Virus record (IMG/VR): IMGVR_UViG_3300023278_000762
Span: 1 to 53,315 of that record
Strand: one strand, 5' to 3'
DNA length: 53,315 nucleotides
Origin: a virus
Positions 8,281 to 17,514 of the stretch are shown here, one piece after another. Position 1 is the stretch's first letter. Every line of letters starts with the position of its first letter. The position numbers were made by a program, and so were the translations under genes. Under the pieces are notes generated by a model that was given only the letters and a program-made list of their open reading frames with translations, was not told where the DNA came from and did no database searches.

Positions 8281-8500
8281 GGAATTAATTCAAGTAGCTA
8301 AAGAAAAGATAGTAGACTCAGGAGATGATATAACAGCAGATAGACTTAAAAATGCTGCCGCTACTAAAAAGTTAGCAATATTTGATGCTTTTGAAATTTT
8401 AAGCCGTATTGATGAAGAGCAAAGGTTACTGGATGACAAGCCGAGAGTAGAGGCGGTAGCTGATGAATTTAAGGGCTTCGCTGAAAAAAGATCTAAATAA
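8225..8500 (+). CDS. Small helical protein, candidate small terminase subunit
   Basis: 91 residues, all helical (HKAVEELIQVAKEKIV, ADRLKNAAATKKLAIFDAFEILSRIDEEQRLL). The ATG overlaps the previous gene by 56 bases in another frame. The stop overlaps the large terminase start by one base (TAATG), so the two genes are translationally coupled. Position immediately before terL is where the small, DNA-recognising terminase subunit usually sits, and the size fits. No clear helix-turn-helix can be assigned with confidence. Confidence 0.55.
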   Translation: MDIKKTKKSIIQAGHKAVEELIQVAKEKIVDSGDDITADRLKNAAATKKLAIFDAFEILSRIDEEQRLLDDKPRVEAVADEFKGFAEKRSK

Positions 8501-10713
8501 TGTATGAGCAGTCACTATGTAATATCATAGAGCCTATTAAACGTACAACTATATCTAGGTTAAACAAAGGCAAGAAGTGGGAATACGGTTACAACAAAGA
8601 ACACGACGTTGTTGTTATTAGTAAATCAGGAAAGATTGGTGAAATATACCAAATACAAAATCTTAAGATAGCACTACCATTAGCTCCCAAGAACATAGAT
8701 AAGAAAAACGATAAATGGACCCCTGAGGAATATCCTAAAGAATTGAAAAGTATTAAAAGCATTTTTGATTGGAGGGATTACCCTGACGGGTTTAAAAACA
8801 AATGGGGAGAATATATAGATGAGCAATTTAAAAGAAGAGAAGAAGGGCACTGGTTTAATAACAAAGACGTTGATACTTATATCACTGGTACTCATTTTAT
8901 GTACTTGCAGTGGTCCAAAATTGATGTTGGGAAGCCAGACTTTAGGGAATCAAATAGATTATTCTATATATTCTGGGAAGCTTGCAAAGCAGACAAGAGA
9001 TGTTACGGTATGTCATATCTCAAGAATAGACGTAGCGGCTTTTCATTCATGGCGTCTGGGGAGACGGTTAATATGGCCACAATATCAAGCGATGCACGTT
9101 TCGGGATATTGTCCAAATCTGGCGCCGATGCAAAGAAAATGTTCACAGATAAGGTTGTACCCATTTCTGTTAACTTCCCCTTTTTTTTCAAGCCCATCCA
9201 GGATGGAATGGACAGGCCCAAAACCGAGCTGGCTTATAGAGTACCAGCGTCGAAACTTACAAGGCGTAGACTCGATTCGAATACGAAGACGGAGACGCTT
9301 GCCGGTCTTGATACCACGATCGACTGGAAGAACACGGGTGATAACGCCTATGATGGAGAAAAACTTAAACTCCTCGTCCACGACGAAAGCGGTAAATGGG
9401 AAAGGCCGAACAATATCCTCAACAATTGGAGGGTTACGAAAACGACATTAAGATTAGGTTCAAGAATTATTGGAAAGTGTATGATGGGATCAACATCAAA
9501 TGCACTTGACAAAGGAGGAGAAAACTTTAAGAAACTATACAACAGTTCAGACGTTACTAAAAGAAACGCAAACGGACAAACGAGATCAGGCTTATATTCT
9601 TTATTCATTCCCATGGAGTGGAATTACGAAGGATTTATTGATGCACATGGAATGCCAGTGTTTAATAAGCCACCAGAAGGCACCACGGGTCCACACGGAG
9701 AAGATATAGAAGTCGGAGTCATTGAGCATTGGAATAATGAGGTTGAAGGATTAAAAGGCGATCAGGATGCTTTAAATGAGTTCTACAGACAATTTCCAAG
9801 AACAGAGGAACATGCTTTCCGTGATGAAACAAAAAATAGTATATTTAACTTAGCAAAAATATACGAACAAATAGATTACAATGAAGACTTAGCTAATAGC
9901 AATGTTGTTACAAGAGGAAGTTTTCAGTGGCAAAATGGCGTAAAAGACACAAAAGTTGTTTTTATGCCAAATCAGCAGGGTAGATTTCTAATTACTTGGA
10001 CACCTTCTATTGATATTCAGAATAAACAAGTAATAAAGAATGGGGTAAGGCATCCTGGTAATGAGCATATGGGCGCTTTTGGATGCGACAGTTACGACAT
10101 ATCAGGTACGGTTGATGGTAGAGGTTCTAAAGGAGCTTTGCACGGCTTAACAAAATTTAGTATGGGTGATGCACCTCCAAGTGCTTTCTTTTTAGAATAT
10201 GTAGCAAGACCGCAAACAGCGGAAATGTTTTTTGAGGATGTTTTAATGGCGTGTGTATTTTACGGTATGCCGATATTAGCGGAAAACAATAAACCTAGAT
10301 TGCTGTATTACTTTAAAAGAAGAGGTTATAGAGGATACTCAATGAACAGGCCGGATAAATTTTGGACTAAACTATCTGTAACAGAAAAAGAAATTGGTGG
10401 AATACCAAATTCAAGTGAAGATATAAAGCAAGCGCACGCAGCTGCTATTGAAATGTATATTGAAAGTCACGTAGGGTTAAACAGTGAAACTGGTGATTAC
10501 GGGAGCATGTACTTTAACGAGACATTAAATGATTGGTCAAAGTTTGACATAAACAATAGAACAAAGTTTGACGCTGCTATTAGTTCAGGGTTAGCTATTA
10601 TGGCTTGTCACAAAGAGCTTTACAGGCCAAGTAACAAAATGCAAAGAGAACCAGTGAAATTAAGTTTCGCTAGATATACTCACGACGGTAATACATCAAA
10701 AATAATAAAATAA
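8500..10713 (+). CDS. terL: Terminase large subunit
   Basis: DNA-packaging motor with ATPase and nuclease, 737 residues. The ATPase shows an atypical Walker A, LKNRRSGFS (residues 174-182), and Walker B LLVHDES with Asp295-Glu296. The C-terminal half carries RNase-H-like nuclease acidic residues starting at GCDSYD (Asp530, Asp533). The N-terminal 150 residues are an extension with RRxEEG and WSKID before the ATPase. Codon use changes sharply over about 9,000-9,440: CTC, GCC, CGT and CCC codons and higher G+C replace the TTA/AGA style of the rest. The ATPase core may therefore have been exchanged by recombination. It is followed by the portal after four bases. Confidence 0.9.
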   Translation: MYEQSLCNIIEPIKRTTISRLNKGKKWEYGYNKEHDVVVISKSGKIGEIYQIQNLKIALPLAPKNIDKKNDKWTPEEYPKELKSIKSIFDWRDYPDGFKNKWGEYIDEQFKRREEGHWFNNKDVDTYITGTHFMYLQWSKIDVGKPDFRESNRLFYIFWEACKADKRCYGMSYLKNRRSGFSFMASGETVNMATISSDARFGILSKSGADAKKMFTDKVVPISVNFPFFFKPIQDGMDRPKTELAYRVPASKLTRRRLDSNTKTETLAGLDTTIDWKNTGDNAYDGEKLKLLVHDESGKWERPNNILNNWRVTKTTLRLGSRIIGKCMMGSTSNALDKGGENFKKLYNSSDVTKRNANGQTRSGLYSLFIPMEWNYEGFIDAHGMPVFNKPPEGTTGPHGEDIEVGVIEHWNNEVEGLKGDQDALNEFYRQFPRTEEHAFRDETKNSIFNLAKIYEQIDYNEDLANSNVVTRGSFQWQNGVKDTKVVFMPNQQGRFLITWTPSIDIQNKQVIKNGVRHPGNEHMGAFGCDSYDISGTVDGRGSKGALHGLTKFSMGDAPPSAFFLEYVARPQTAEMFFEDVLMACVFYGMPILAENNKPRLLYYFKRRGYRGYSMNRPDKFWTKLSVTEKEIGGIPNSSEDIKQAHAAAIEMYIESHVGLNSETGDYGSMYFNETLNDWSKFDINNRTKFDAAISSGLAIMACHKELYRPSNKMQREPVKLSFARYTHDGNTSKIIK

Positions 10714-10717
10714 AAAT

Positions 10718-13147
10718 ATGGCGCAAAACGCAGTAAATAGTTTTTTTCCTAGCCAAGTGGTACCTGACCAAGAGAAAATGTCAGAAGCTTACGGTCTCAA
10801 AGTAGGTAGAGCTATTCAAAACGAATGGTGGTCTAGCAATTCTGGAACATCACGCTACAAAAGTAATCAAACTACTTTTCATAATTTGAGGCTATATGCT
10901 AGAGGCGAACAGTCTGTGCAAAAATATAAAGACGAACTTTCTATAAACGGAGATTTATCATATTTAAACCTTGACTGGAAACCTGTACCTATTTTATCTA
11001 AGTTTGTTGATATCGTAGTAAATGGTATTGCGGATAGATCATTTGATATATCAGCTTATTCTCAAGATCCTTATGGTATCAGTAAGAGAACAGCTTATAT
11101 GGAATCTATTATACGTGATTTACAAACAGCTGAACTAAACAATTTTGCTAAAGAACAATTTGGTATAAACTTATTTGAAAACAATCCAGATAAATTACCT
11201 GACTCTGAAGAAGAGCTAGATATACACATGCAGTTAAGCTATAAGCAAGGTATCGAGATTGCTGAAGAGGAAGCTCTCAATACTATGTTTGAAGAAAACA
11301 GGTATGACTTAACTAAAAAAAGAACCTACTACGATTTGACCACCCTAGGGATTGGAGCTGTTAAAAACAACTTTACAGAATCTTCGGGAGTGACAGTGGA
11401 ATACGTAGATCCTGCTTATCTGGTTTACTCCTATACGGAAGATCCATATTTTCAGGATATTTATTATGCAGGAGAAGTAAAGTTTGTTCCAGTGAACGAG
11501 CTTAAAAAACAATTTCCAAACTTATCGGAAGATGAGCTAAAGAAAATTCAATCGCAAGGATCACAAAGTTATGGTTCTTTTGATAACAATTTATCAAACA
11601 ATAGAGACAATAGGGATTCAAACGTTATACAGGTTTTGTATTTTAACTACAAGACTTATATGAATGAGGTTTACAAGGTTAAAGAAACCGCTACAGGAGC
11701 TAGCAAAATAATTGTTAGAGACGATCAATTTGATCCACCTGTTGAAATGCTTGAGGAGGTGTTCGGTAAGATGTCAAGATCTTTAGAGGTTTTATATGAA
11801 GGTGTTTTAGTTTTAGGTACAGATATACTACTTAAATGGGAAATGGCTAAAAACATGATGCGCCCAAAAAGCGATGCATCAAAAGTTAAAATGAATTACG
11901 CTATAACTGCACCAAGAATGTATCAAGGTAAAATTGATTCATTAGTTAGTAAGTGTACTGGTTTTGCTGATATGGTTCAATTAACTCATTTAAAACTACA
12001 GCAAGTTTTACAAAGAATGATACCTGATGGTGTTTATTTAGATGCAGATGGAATTAATGAAGTTGATTTAGGTAATGGTACGAACTATAATCCGCAAGAA
12101 GCACTTAACATGTTCTTCCAAACGGGCTCTATAATAGGTAGATCATTTACTCAGGATGGCGATATGAATCCTGGTAAAGTACCTATTCAAGAGGTACCAA
12201 CAGGTAGTGGTGGACAAAAATTACAAACACTTATATCTACATACAACTATTATCTACAAATGATAAGAGATGTAACAGGATTAAACGAAGCAAGAGACGG
12301 ATCAACACCTGATTCAAGAGCTTTAGTTGGCGTTCAGAAAATGGCTGCAGCGAATTCAAATACAGCTACAAGACATATATTAGATTCAGGTTTATACTTA
12401 ACAAGAGAAACCGCAGAATGTTTATCATTGAGAATATCTGATATAATAGAATTTCACCCAGCTAAGCAAAGTTTTATTCAAAAAATAGGTGGCTTTAATG
12501 TTGCTGTATTGGAGGAACTATCAGATTTACACTTGCATGACTTCGGTATATCTTTAAAATTACAACCTGATGACGAACAAAAAGCTGTTTTGGAAAACAA
12601 TCTACAAGTCGCTTTAAGTGGAGGGTTGATTGATTTGTCTGACGCAATAGATATACGAGAGGTTACAAACTTAAAACTTGCTAATCAACTTTTAAAAGTT
12701 AAGCAAAAGAAACGTCAAGAACGCCTGCAAGCAGAAAAACAAGCGAATATACAAGCTCAAGCTCAAGCAAATGCGCAAGCTCAACAAGTAGCTGCTCAAG
12801 CTGAAATACAAAAAGATCAAGCTTTATTTTCTACTAAGTCGCAGTTAGAGCAATTAAAAGGGCAAATAGAGAATCAAAGAATAGCGGTAGAGGTGCAAGC
12901 TAAAAAAGAATTAATGGAAATAGAGTTTCAGTACAACATGAAGCTTAAAGGTATTGAAGTTGATAACGCTAAGCAAAAAGAAAAAGAGTTAGAGGATCGA
13001 AAGGACCAAAGAACTAAAATGCAAGGAACACAACAAAGCGAGATGATTGAGCAAAGAAAAAATGGCTCACCCGCTAAAAACTTCGAATCGTCTGGAAATG
13101 ACGTTATGGGAGGAGGATTTAACTTAGGTGGGTTTGAACCTAGGTAA
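10718..13147 (+). CDS. Portal protein
   Basis: 809 residues, directly after terL, the standard portal position. The middle (about 100-560) is the portal-like helical/beta region: EIAEEEALNTMFEENRYDLTKKRTYYDLTTLGIGAVKN, then VEYVDPAYLVYS, and later SRALVGVQKMAAANSNTATRHILDSGL, which resembles the tunnel/stem helix region of podovirus portals. Residues about 665-770 are a long Gln/Ala/Lys-rich coiled coil (barrel-like extension). The tail contains KNGSPAKNF, the SPAK motif shared with small proteins of this phage. It forms the dodecameric ring through which DNA enters and leaves. Confidence 0.85.
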   Translation: MAQNAVNSFFPSQVVPDQEKMSEAYGLKVGRAIQNEWWSSNSGTSRYKSNQTTFHNLRLYARGEQSVQKYKDELSINGDLSYLNLDWKPVPILSKFVDIVVNGIADRSFDISAYSQDPYGISKRTAYMESIIRDLQTAELNNFAKEQFGINLFENNPDKLPDSEEELDIHMQLSYKQGIEIAEEEALNTMFEENRYDLTKKRTYYDLTTLGIGAVKNNFTESSGVTVEYVDPAYLVYSYTEDPYFQDIYYAGEVKFVPVNELKKQFPNLSEDELKKIQSQGSQSYGSFDNNLSNNRDNRDSNVIQVLYFNYKTYMNEVYKVKETATGASKIIVRDDQFDPPVEMLEEVFGKMSRSLEVLYEGVLVLGTDILLKWEMAKNMMRPKSDASKVKMNYAITAPRMYQGKIDSLVSKCTGFADMVQLTHLKLQQVLQRMIPDGVYLDADGINEVDLGNGTNYNPQEALNMFFQTGSIIGRSFTQDGDMNPGKVPIQEVPTGSGGQKLQTLISTYNYYLQMIRDVTGLNEARDGSTPDSRALVGVQKMAAANSNTATRHILDSGLYLTRETAECLSLRISDIIEFHPAKQSFIQKIGGFNVAVLEELSDLHLHDFGISLKLQPDDEQKAVLENNLQVALSGGLIDLSDAIDIREVTNLKLANQLLKVKQKKRQERLQAEKQANIQAQAQANAQAQQVAAQAEIQKDQALFSTKSQLEQLKGQIENQRIAVEVQAKKELMEIEFQYNMKLKGIEVDNAKQKEKELEDRKDQRTKMQGTQQSEMIEQRKNGSPAKNFESSGNDVMGGGFNLGGFEPR

Positions 13148-13183
13148 TAATAAGAAGTAATACTAATTTTATAATATTTTATC

Positions 13184-14347
13184 ATGTCAGAAATCACAGA
13201 AGATGTGCCTGTAGAAAACACAGCGGAAGCTAATTCAGGTGTATCGTTATCAGAAGAAGGAAATATCAAGCTAGATATGTCTGTTATTAACCAACCCACA
13301 CCAGAGCAAGAGCATGAAGCGGTGGTGGAAATTGAACAAACAACACCCGAACCTGTAAAAAACATTACAGAAGAAGTAATTGAAAATGTAGAAGAGCTTG
13401 TAAATGAGTCTTTTATAGAAGAAATTACAGAAGAGGAAGTTGTAGAACAAGTTGAGGAACTTGAAGAGCAAATAGAGCAAGCGGTTGTAGATCAATCCGA
13501 AGGCGTTGTGCTTCCTGAAAATATCCAAAAAGTAGTGGATTTCATGGAAGAAACAAATGGGACGTTAGAAGACTATGTAATGCTTAACCAAGATTACAGT
13601 AAGTTAAATGAAACTCAATTGCTAAAAGAATATTACGAACGTACAAAACCTCATTTAGACAAAGAGGATATTGAATTCTTAATGGAAGACAATTTTTCTT
13701 ACGACGAAGATATTGATGATGACCGAGATATTCGTAGAAAAAAACTGGCTCACAGAGAAGAGTTGGCTAAAGCAAAATCACATTTAGACGGAATGAAGTC
13801 TAAATATTATGAAAAAATAAAAGGGGGTTCAAAATTAGCTCCCGAACAAAAGAAAGCGGTAGATTTTTTCAATCGCTATACAAAAGAAAACGAGGAAGCA
13901 ACTCAGGTAGCTAAAAGACAAGCAGATTTATTTAATAATAAAACAAACAATGTTTTTAATGAAGACTTTAAAGGTTTTGATTATAAAGTTGGGGAGAAAA
14001 AATTCCGTTTTAAAGTTAAAGATTCTGTATCTGTTAAGGAAACTCAAAGCGACATTAATAATTTCATTAAGAAGTTCTTAAATGATAAAAACGAAATGTC
14101 AGATGCTAGGGGTTACCACAAAGGATTGTTTACAGCTATGAATTCAGACGCTATCGCAGAGCATTTCTACGAACAAGGAAAAGCAGACGCAATGAAAGCT
14201 AGCATTTCGAAATCTAAAAACATTAATATGGGTGCGAGAGGCGTTCACGAAGATGTTAAGATACCGGGAGGTTGGCAAGTTAGGTCAGTCGATTCGGGAG
14301 GAGCAGATTCAAAATTAAGAATAAAAAGTTTTAAAAACATTAAATAA
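13184..14347 (+). CDS. Acidic scaffold-like protein
   Basis: 387 residues between portal and major capsid genes, where the scaffolding protein lies in most tailed phages. The first 130 residues are extremely acidic and low in complexity (runs of Glu with Val, such as EEITEEEVVEQVEELEEQIEQAVVDQ). The middle is charged and helical, and the C-terminal 50 residues are basic (SKSKNINMGARG, SKLRIKSFKNIK), as expected for the capsid-binding end of a scaffold. No protease motif is visible. The assignment rests on position and composition. Confidence 0.7.
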   Translation: MSEITEDVPVENTAEANSGVSLSEEGNIKLDMSVINQPTPEQEHEAVVEIEQTTPEPVKNITEEVIENVEELVNESFIEEITEEEVVEQVEELEEQIEQAVVDQSEGVVLPENIQKVVDFMEETNGTLEDYVMLNQDYSKLNETQLLKEYYERTKPHLDKEDIEFLMEDNFSYDEDIDDDRDIRRKKLAHREELAKAKSHLDGMKSKYYEKIKGGSKLAPEQKKAVDFFNRYTKENEEATQVAKRQADLFNNKTNNVFNEDFKGFDYKVGEKKFRFKVKDSVSVKETQSDINNFIKKFLNDKNEMSDARGYHKGLFTAMNSDAIAEHFYEQGKADAMKASISKSKNINMGARGVHEDVKIPGGWQVRSVDSGGADSKLRIKSFKNIK

Positions 14348-14355
14348 CAAAAATT

Positions 14356-15801
14356 ATGGCATTTGCAACCGCGCCCGCAACATTAGCGAATTTGGCACAC
14401 TTAACACCGAGACCTATTAAAGGTTTATTCGGAGACAATTACCTATCTGTAGCAGATATGGATTTCACACAACAATTTTTACCAGAAGTATACGAAAAAG
14501 AAATTGAGCGTTATGGAAACAGAACAATCACTGGATTTTTACGTATGGTTGGTGCAGAGATGCCAATGGCTTCTGATCAAGTAGTTTGGTCTGAACAAGG
14601 AAGATTACATATTGCGTATGACAACTTGACGACTCAAGCAGTAGCTCTTAAAACAATATCTTTACCAGATGCAGCTACGGCTCCTGATGGAAAAGCTCCT
14701 TTATTAGGTGCTGGAATGACTGTAGTTATTTCTAAAGGTAATGTAACTAATAAAGCTTTTATAAAAGGTATATCATCTACTGTAATTGCTAATAGTGTTG
14801 TTTACGATATTGAAGTTTATGATACTTCTAATGGTCAATTAGACGCAGCTCTTGGAGGAGAAACTGCTGTAAACATATTCGTATTTGGATCTGAATATGC
14901 AAAAGGTTCTTCTTTAGCAGGGAACTCTATCGATGCTTCTTTTACTACATTCAGTAACAAACCAATTATCTTGAGAGATAAGTATAGTGTTAATGGATCT
15001 GATGTAGCACAAATCGGATGGGTTGAAGTAACAACTGAAGTTGGGACTGGAGGATACTTGTGGTATTTGAAATCAGAGCATGAATCAAGAATCCGTTTTG
15101 AAGACTACTTAGAAATGAGTATGGTTGAATCTACTTCTGCACAAAGCGCTTTTACAAACGCAGCCAATGCTCCTATTACAGGAACACAAGGTTTATTTGC
15201 AGCTTTAGAAGAAAGAGGATTAGTTTATAATGATCCTGATTTCGGAGCAGCATCTGGAGCTGGTTTAGCTGAATTTGATTCTATCTTAGCCGAATTAGAC
15301 AAGCAAGGTGCAATTGAAGAAAACATGATGTTCTTAGACAGAAATACGTCTTTAGATATTGACAACATGTTAGCTGCGCAGAATTCTTATGGAGCTGGAG
15401 GTACATCTTACGGTGTATTTGAAAATTCAGAAGAAATGGCTTTAAACTTAGGTTTCTCAGGATTCAGAAGAGGTTCTTATGACTTCTACAAGACTGACTG
15501 GAAATACTTAAATGATTCTACAACTCGTGGATTAATTAATGATATCAAAGGAGTAATTGTTCCTGCTGGAACTTCTACTGTTTATGACCAACAATTAGGA
15601 CAAAACATTTCAAGACCATTCTTACATATCCGTTATAGAGCTTCAGAAGCTGATGACAGACGTTTGAAATCTTGGGTTACTGGTTCTGTTGGAGGTAATT
15701 ACACTAGTGATGCGGATGAAATGAATGTTCACTTCTTATCAGAAAGAACACTTTGTACTCAAGCTGCAAACAACTTTGTATTATTGAAAGCTACAGTATA
15801 G
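14356..15801 (+). CDS. Major capsid protein
   Basis: 481 residues, eight bases after the scaffold-like gene, with the strong AAAAATT start context. It begins with TPRPIKGLFGDNYLSVADMDFTQQFLPEVYEKEIERYGNRTITGFLRM, a helix typical of capsid protein N-arm/E-loop regions of Bacteroidetes podoviruses and crAss-like relatives. An acidic long helix and a beta-rich C-terminal half follow. Codon use shifts toward GCT, TCT, GGA and ATC with few rare codons, as expected for the most highly expressed gene. It is followed by a strong RNA hairpin rather than another packed gene, which also fits high expression. HK97-type fold is inferred, not seen. Confidence 0.85.
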   Translation: MAFATAPATLANLAHLTPRPIKGLFGDNYLSVADMDFTQQFLPEVYEKEIERYGNRTITGFLRMVGAEMPMASDQVVWSEQGRLHIAYDNLTTQAVALKTISLPDAATAPDGKAPLLGAGMTVVISKGNVTNKAFIKGISSTVIANSVVYDIEVYDTSNGQLDAALGGETAVNIFVFGSEYAKGSSLAGNSIDASFTTFSNKPIILRDKYSVNGSDVAQIGWVEVTTEVGTGGYLWYLKSEHESRIRFEDYLEMSMVESTSAQSAFTNAANAPITGTQGLFAALEERGLVYNDPDFGAASGAGLAEFDSILAELDKQGAIEENMMFLDRNTSLDIDNMLAAQNSYGAGGTSYGVFENSEEMALNLGFSGFRRGSYDFYKTDWKYLNDSTTRGLINDIKGVIVPAGTSTVYDQQLGQNISRPFLHIRYRASEADDRRLKSWVTGSVGGNYTSDADEMNVHFLSERTLCTQAANNFVLLKATV

Positions 15802-15816
15802 TAGTATTAAATTAAA

Positions 15817-15859
15817 GGTAACACTTACCCTCGTTTATATCACGGGGGTAATGTTTACC
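15817..15859 (+). terminator. Long stem-loop after the major capsid gene
   Basis: Arms 15817-15833 and 15843-15859 pair over 17 positions with three mismatches (GGTAACACTTACCCTCG against CGGGGGTAATGTTTACC) and a 9-base loop. There is no uridine run right after it, so partial termination or an mRNA 3' stabiliser or processing hairpin is more likely than a strong intrinsic terminator. It lies 16 bases after the capsid stop. Confidence 0.6.
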
Positions 15860-15939
15860 CTTATACGACAATAGCTTATATATATTAATAGTAGTAGGCT
15901 ACTGTCACATTATTAATAATTTTTATATCATATTATATC

Positions 15940-16758
15940 ATGGCAGCTAAAAAAGCACCAGCAAAAAGCATTGAGGTTGCACCTCAGCAAGTACAAGCAA
16001 AAACATCTGAACCTGTAAAAGATCAATGGGTTTTTAAAGAAAGGCTTTACGAATTAAAAAGGATTAAACCGGTAATTTTTACATTACCAACTTCTCACAG
16101 TAACAGAAAAACTTTATTATATTTTGATGAAGAACTAGGTTACCAAAGAGAAATAAGATATGCGACCAACCAAAGATCTTGTTTTGTAGACGAACAAGTC
16201 GGACAGGCGGTTATGGGAAGGATAGTTTTTAGAAACGGGGTATTAAGAGTACCTAAAGAAAACGTTACATTACAAAAGCTATTATCAATATACCATCCAG
16301 CTTTAAAGTCTGGTATATACGAAGAGTACAAGCCACAAGAACAAGCAAGCAATGAAGTAGATTGGATTGAATTTGAACTAGCTGCTTTAAACACGGCTAA
16401 AAACTTATCAATTGAAGAAGCTGAAGCAATTCTTAGAGTGGAAATTGGATCTAAAGTAAATGATTTGTCATCATCGGAACTAAAAAGAGATGTACTTATA
16501 TTTGCTAAAAGAAATCCAAACCTATTTTTACAGCTAGCAAATGATGAAGATACGCAGTTGAGAAGCTTCGGAACCAAAGCAGTAGAAGAAGGAATATTAG
16601 CATTATCACAAGATCAAAGAACTTTTACTTATGGTAAAGGGGGAAGAAAAGTAATGACCGTACCTTTTGATGAACACCCTTATTCAGCGTTATCATCATT
16701 CTTTAAAACAGATGAAGGAATGGAAATTTACAAAGCAATAGAAAAGCGACTTAAATAG
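15940..16758 (+). CDS. Virion-region protein of unknown function
   Basis: 272 residues between capsid and connector genes, flanked on both sides by RNA hairpins and so forming its own transcription segment. The N-terminus is Ala/Lys/Pro-rich and probably disordered (MAAKKAPAKS). A beta-rich region follows (VIFTLPTSHSNRKTLLYFDEELGYQREIRYATNQRSCFVDE), then an acidic helical middle and a compact C-terminus (EHPYSALSSFFKTDEGMEIYKAIEKRLK). Proteins of similar layout occur after the capsid gene in related phages, but I do not recognise a named family. A head decoration or minor capsid role is plausible. Confidence 0.75.
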   Translation: MAAKKAPAKSIEVAPQQVQAKTSEPVKDQWVFKERLYELKRIKPVIFTLPTSHSNRKTLLYFDEELGYQREIRYATNQRSCFVDEQVGQAVMGRIVFRNGVLRVPKENVTLQKLLSIYHPALKSGIYEEYKPQEQASNEVDWIEFELAALNTAKNLSIEEAEAILRVEIGSKVNDLSSSELKRDVLIFAKRNPNLFLQLANDEDTQLRSFGTKAVEEGILALSQDQRTFTYGKGGRKVMTVPFDEHPYSALSSFFKTDEGMEIYKAIEKRLK

Positions 16759-16772
16759 TCACCTTTATGGTA

Positions 16773-16796
16773 ATAGGCTACCGAGAGGTGGCCTAT
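16773..16796 (+). terminator. Perfect hairpin with GAGA tetraloop
   Basis: ATAGGCTACC and GGTGGCCTAT form ten contiguous pairs (one G-U) closed by a GNRA-type GAGA loop. It lies 15 bases after a stop codon and 25 bases before the next ATG. It is followed by A-rich, not U-rich, sequence, so it is more likely an mRNA processing or stability element than a classic terminator. Confidence 0.55.
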
Positions 16797-16821
16797 AACT
16801 ATATAAAAAAAATAATAAATT

Positions 16822-17511
16822 ATGGCTGTAAGTATTGATACTGTTTATCAAAGAGTGTTAGCAATATTAAACAAAGAACAAAGAGGGTACGTTACTCCTC
16901 AAGAATTTAATTTGTTTGCTAACCAAGCGCAATTGGATATATTCGAGCAATATTTCTATGACATTAATCAATTTGGTAGACTACCTGGAAACGATACGGA
17001 GTTTTCAGACATGCTCAACATCCTTAATGAAAAAATTAATATCTTTGAAAAGAACGAAGATATGACTTTTACAAACCCTTACTGGACTACACCTGCCGAT
17101 ACTTATAGGCTTGGTACAATAGTCTTTAACGGAGTAACTGAGGTTGAAAGAATAAACTACAATGAGTTTTTATACATTAACCAATCACCTTATGCTAGGC
17201 CTAAAGATTCTAGACCTGTATTCGTAGCAAACGAGTCAGGATATAAAGTTTACGGAGATAACCCTATAGTAACTAATGTTTCGTGTAATTATATAAAAAC
17301 ACCAGCTAAAGTATCATGGGGCTACCAAATGGTATTTGGAGAAGCTTTATACAATTCAACTACATCAACAGATTTTGAATTGCATGAATCAGAAGAAACT
17401 GAACTTGTTATAAAAATACTTTCTTTTGCAGGTTTATCGGTACAAGACATAAATATGTATCAAGTAGCTAACCAAATCGAAGCACAAACTAATCAACAAG
17501 AAAAAGCATAA
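16822..17511 (+). CDS. Head-tail connector/adaptor-like protein
   Basis: 229 residues. The helical N-terminus (VYQRVLAILNKEQRGYVTPQEFNLFANQAQLDIFEQYF) is followed by a beta sandwich-like middle (TYRLGTIVFNGVTEVERINYNEF) and the C-terminal LHESEETELVIKILSFAGLSVQDINMYQVA. This helix pattern is typical of podovirus connector proteins that sit under the portal in Bacteroidetes phages. It lies immediately before a second connector-like gene and the nozzle protein, consistent with a head-to-tail joining complex. Exact ring position is not determinable from sequence. Confidence 0.65.
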   Translation: MAVSIDTVYQRVLAILNKEQRGYVTPQEFNLFANQAQLDIFEQYFYDINQFGRLPGNDTEFSDMLNILNEKINIFEKNEDMTFTNPYWTTPADTYRLGTIVFNGVTEVERINYNEFLYINQSPYARPKDSRPVFVANESGYKVYGDNPIVTNVSCNYIKTPAKVSWGYQMVFGEALYNSTTSTDFELHESEETELVIKILSFAGLSVQDINMYQVANQIEAQTNQQEKA

Positions 17512-17514
17512 CAC

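Noticed and set aside
8819-9451. 210-residue overlapping frame inside terL
   Set aside because: It lies in the composition-shifted part of terL, has no start context and no recognisable domain; it is a shadow of the terminase frame.
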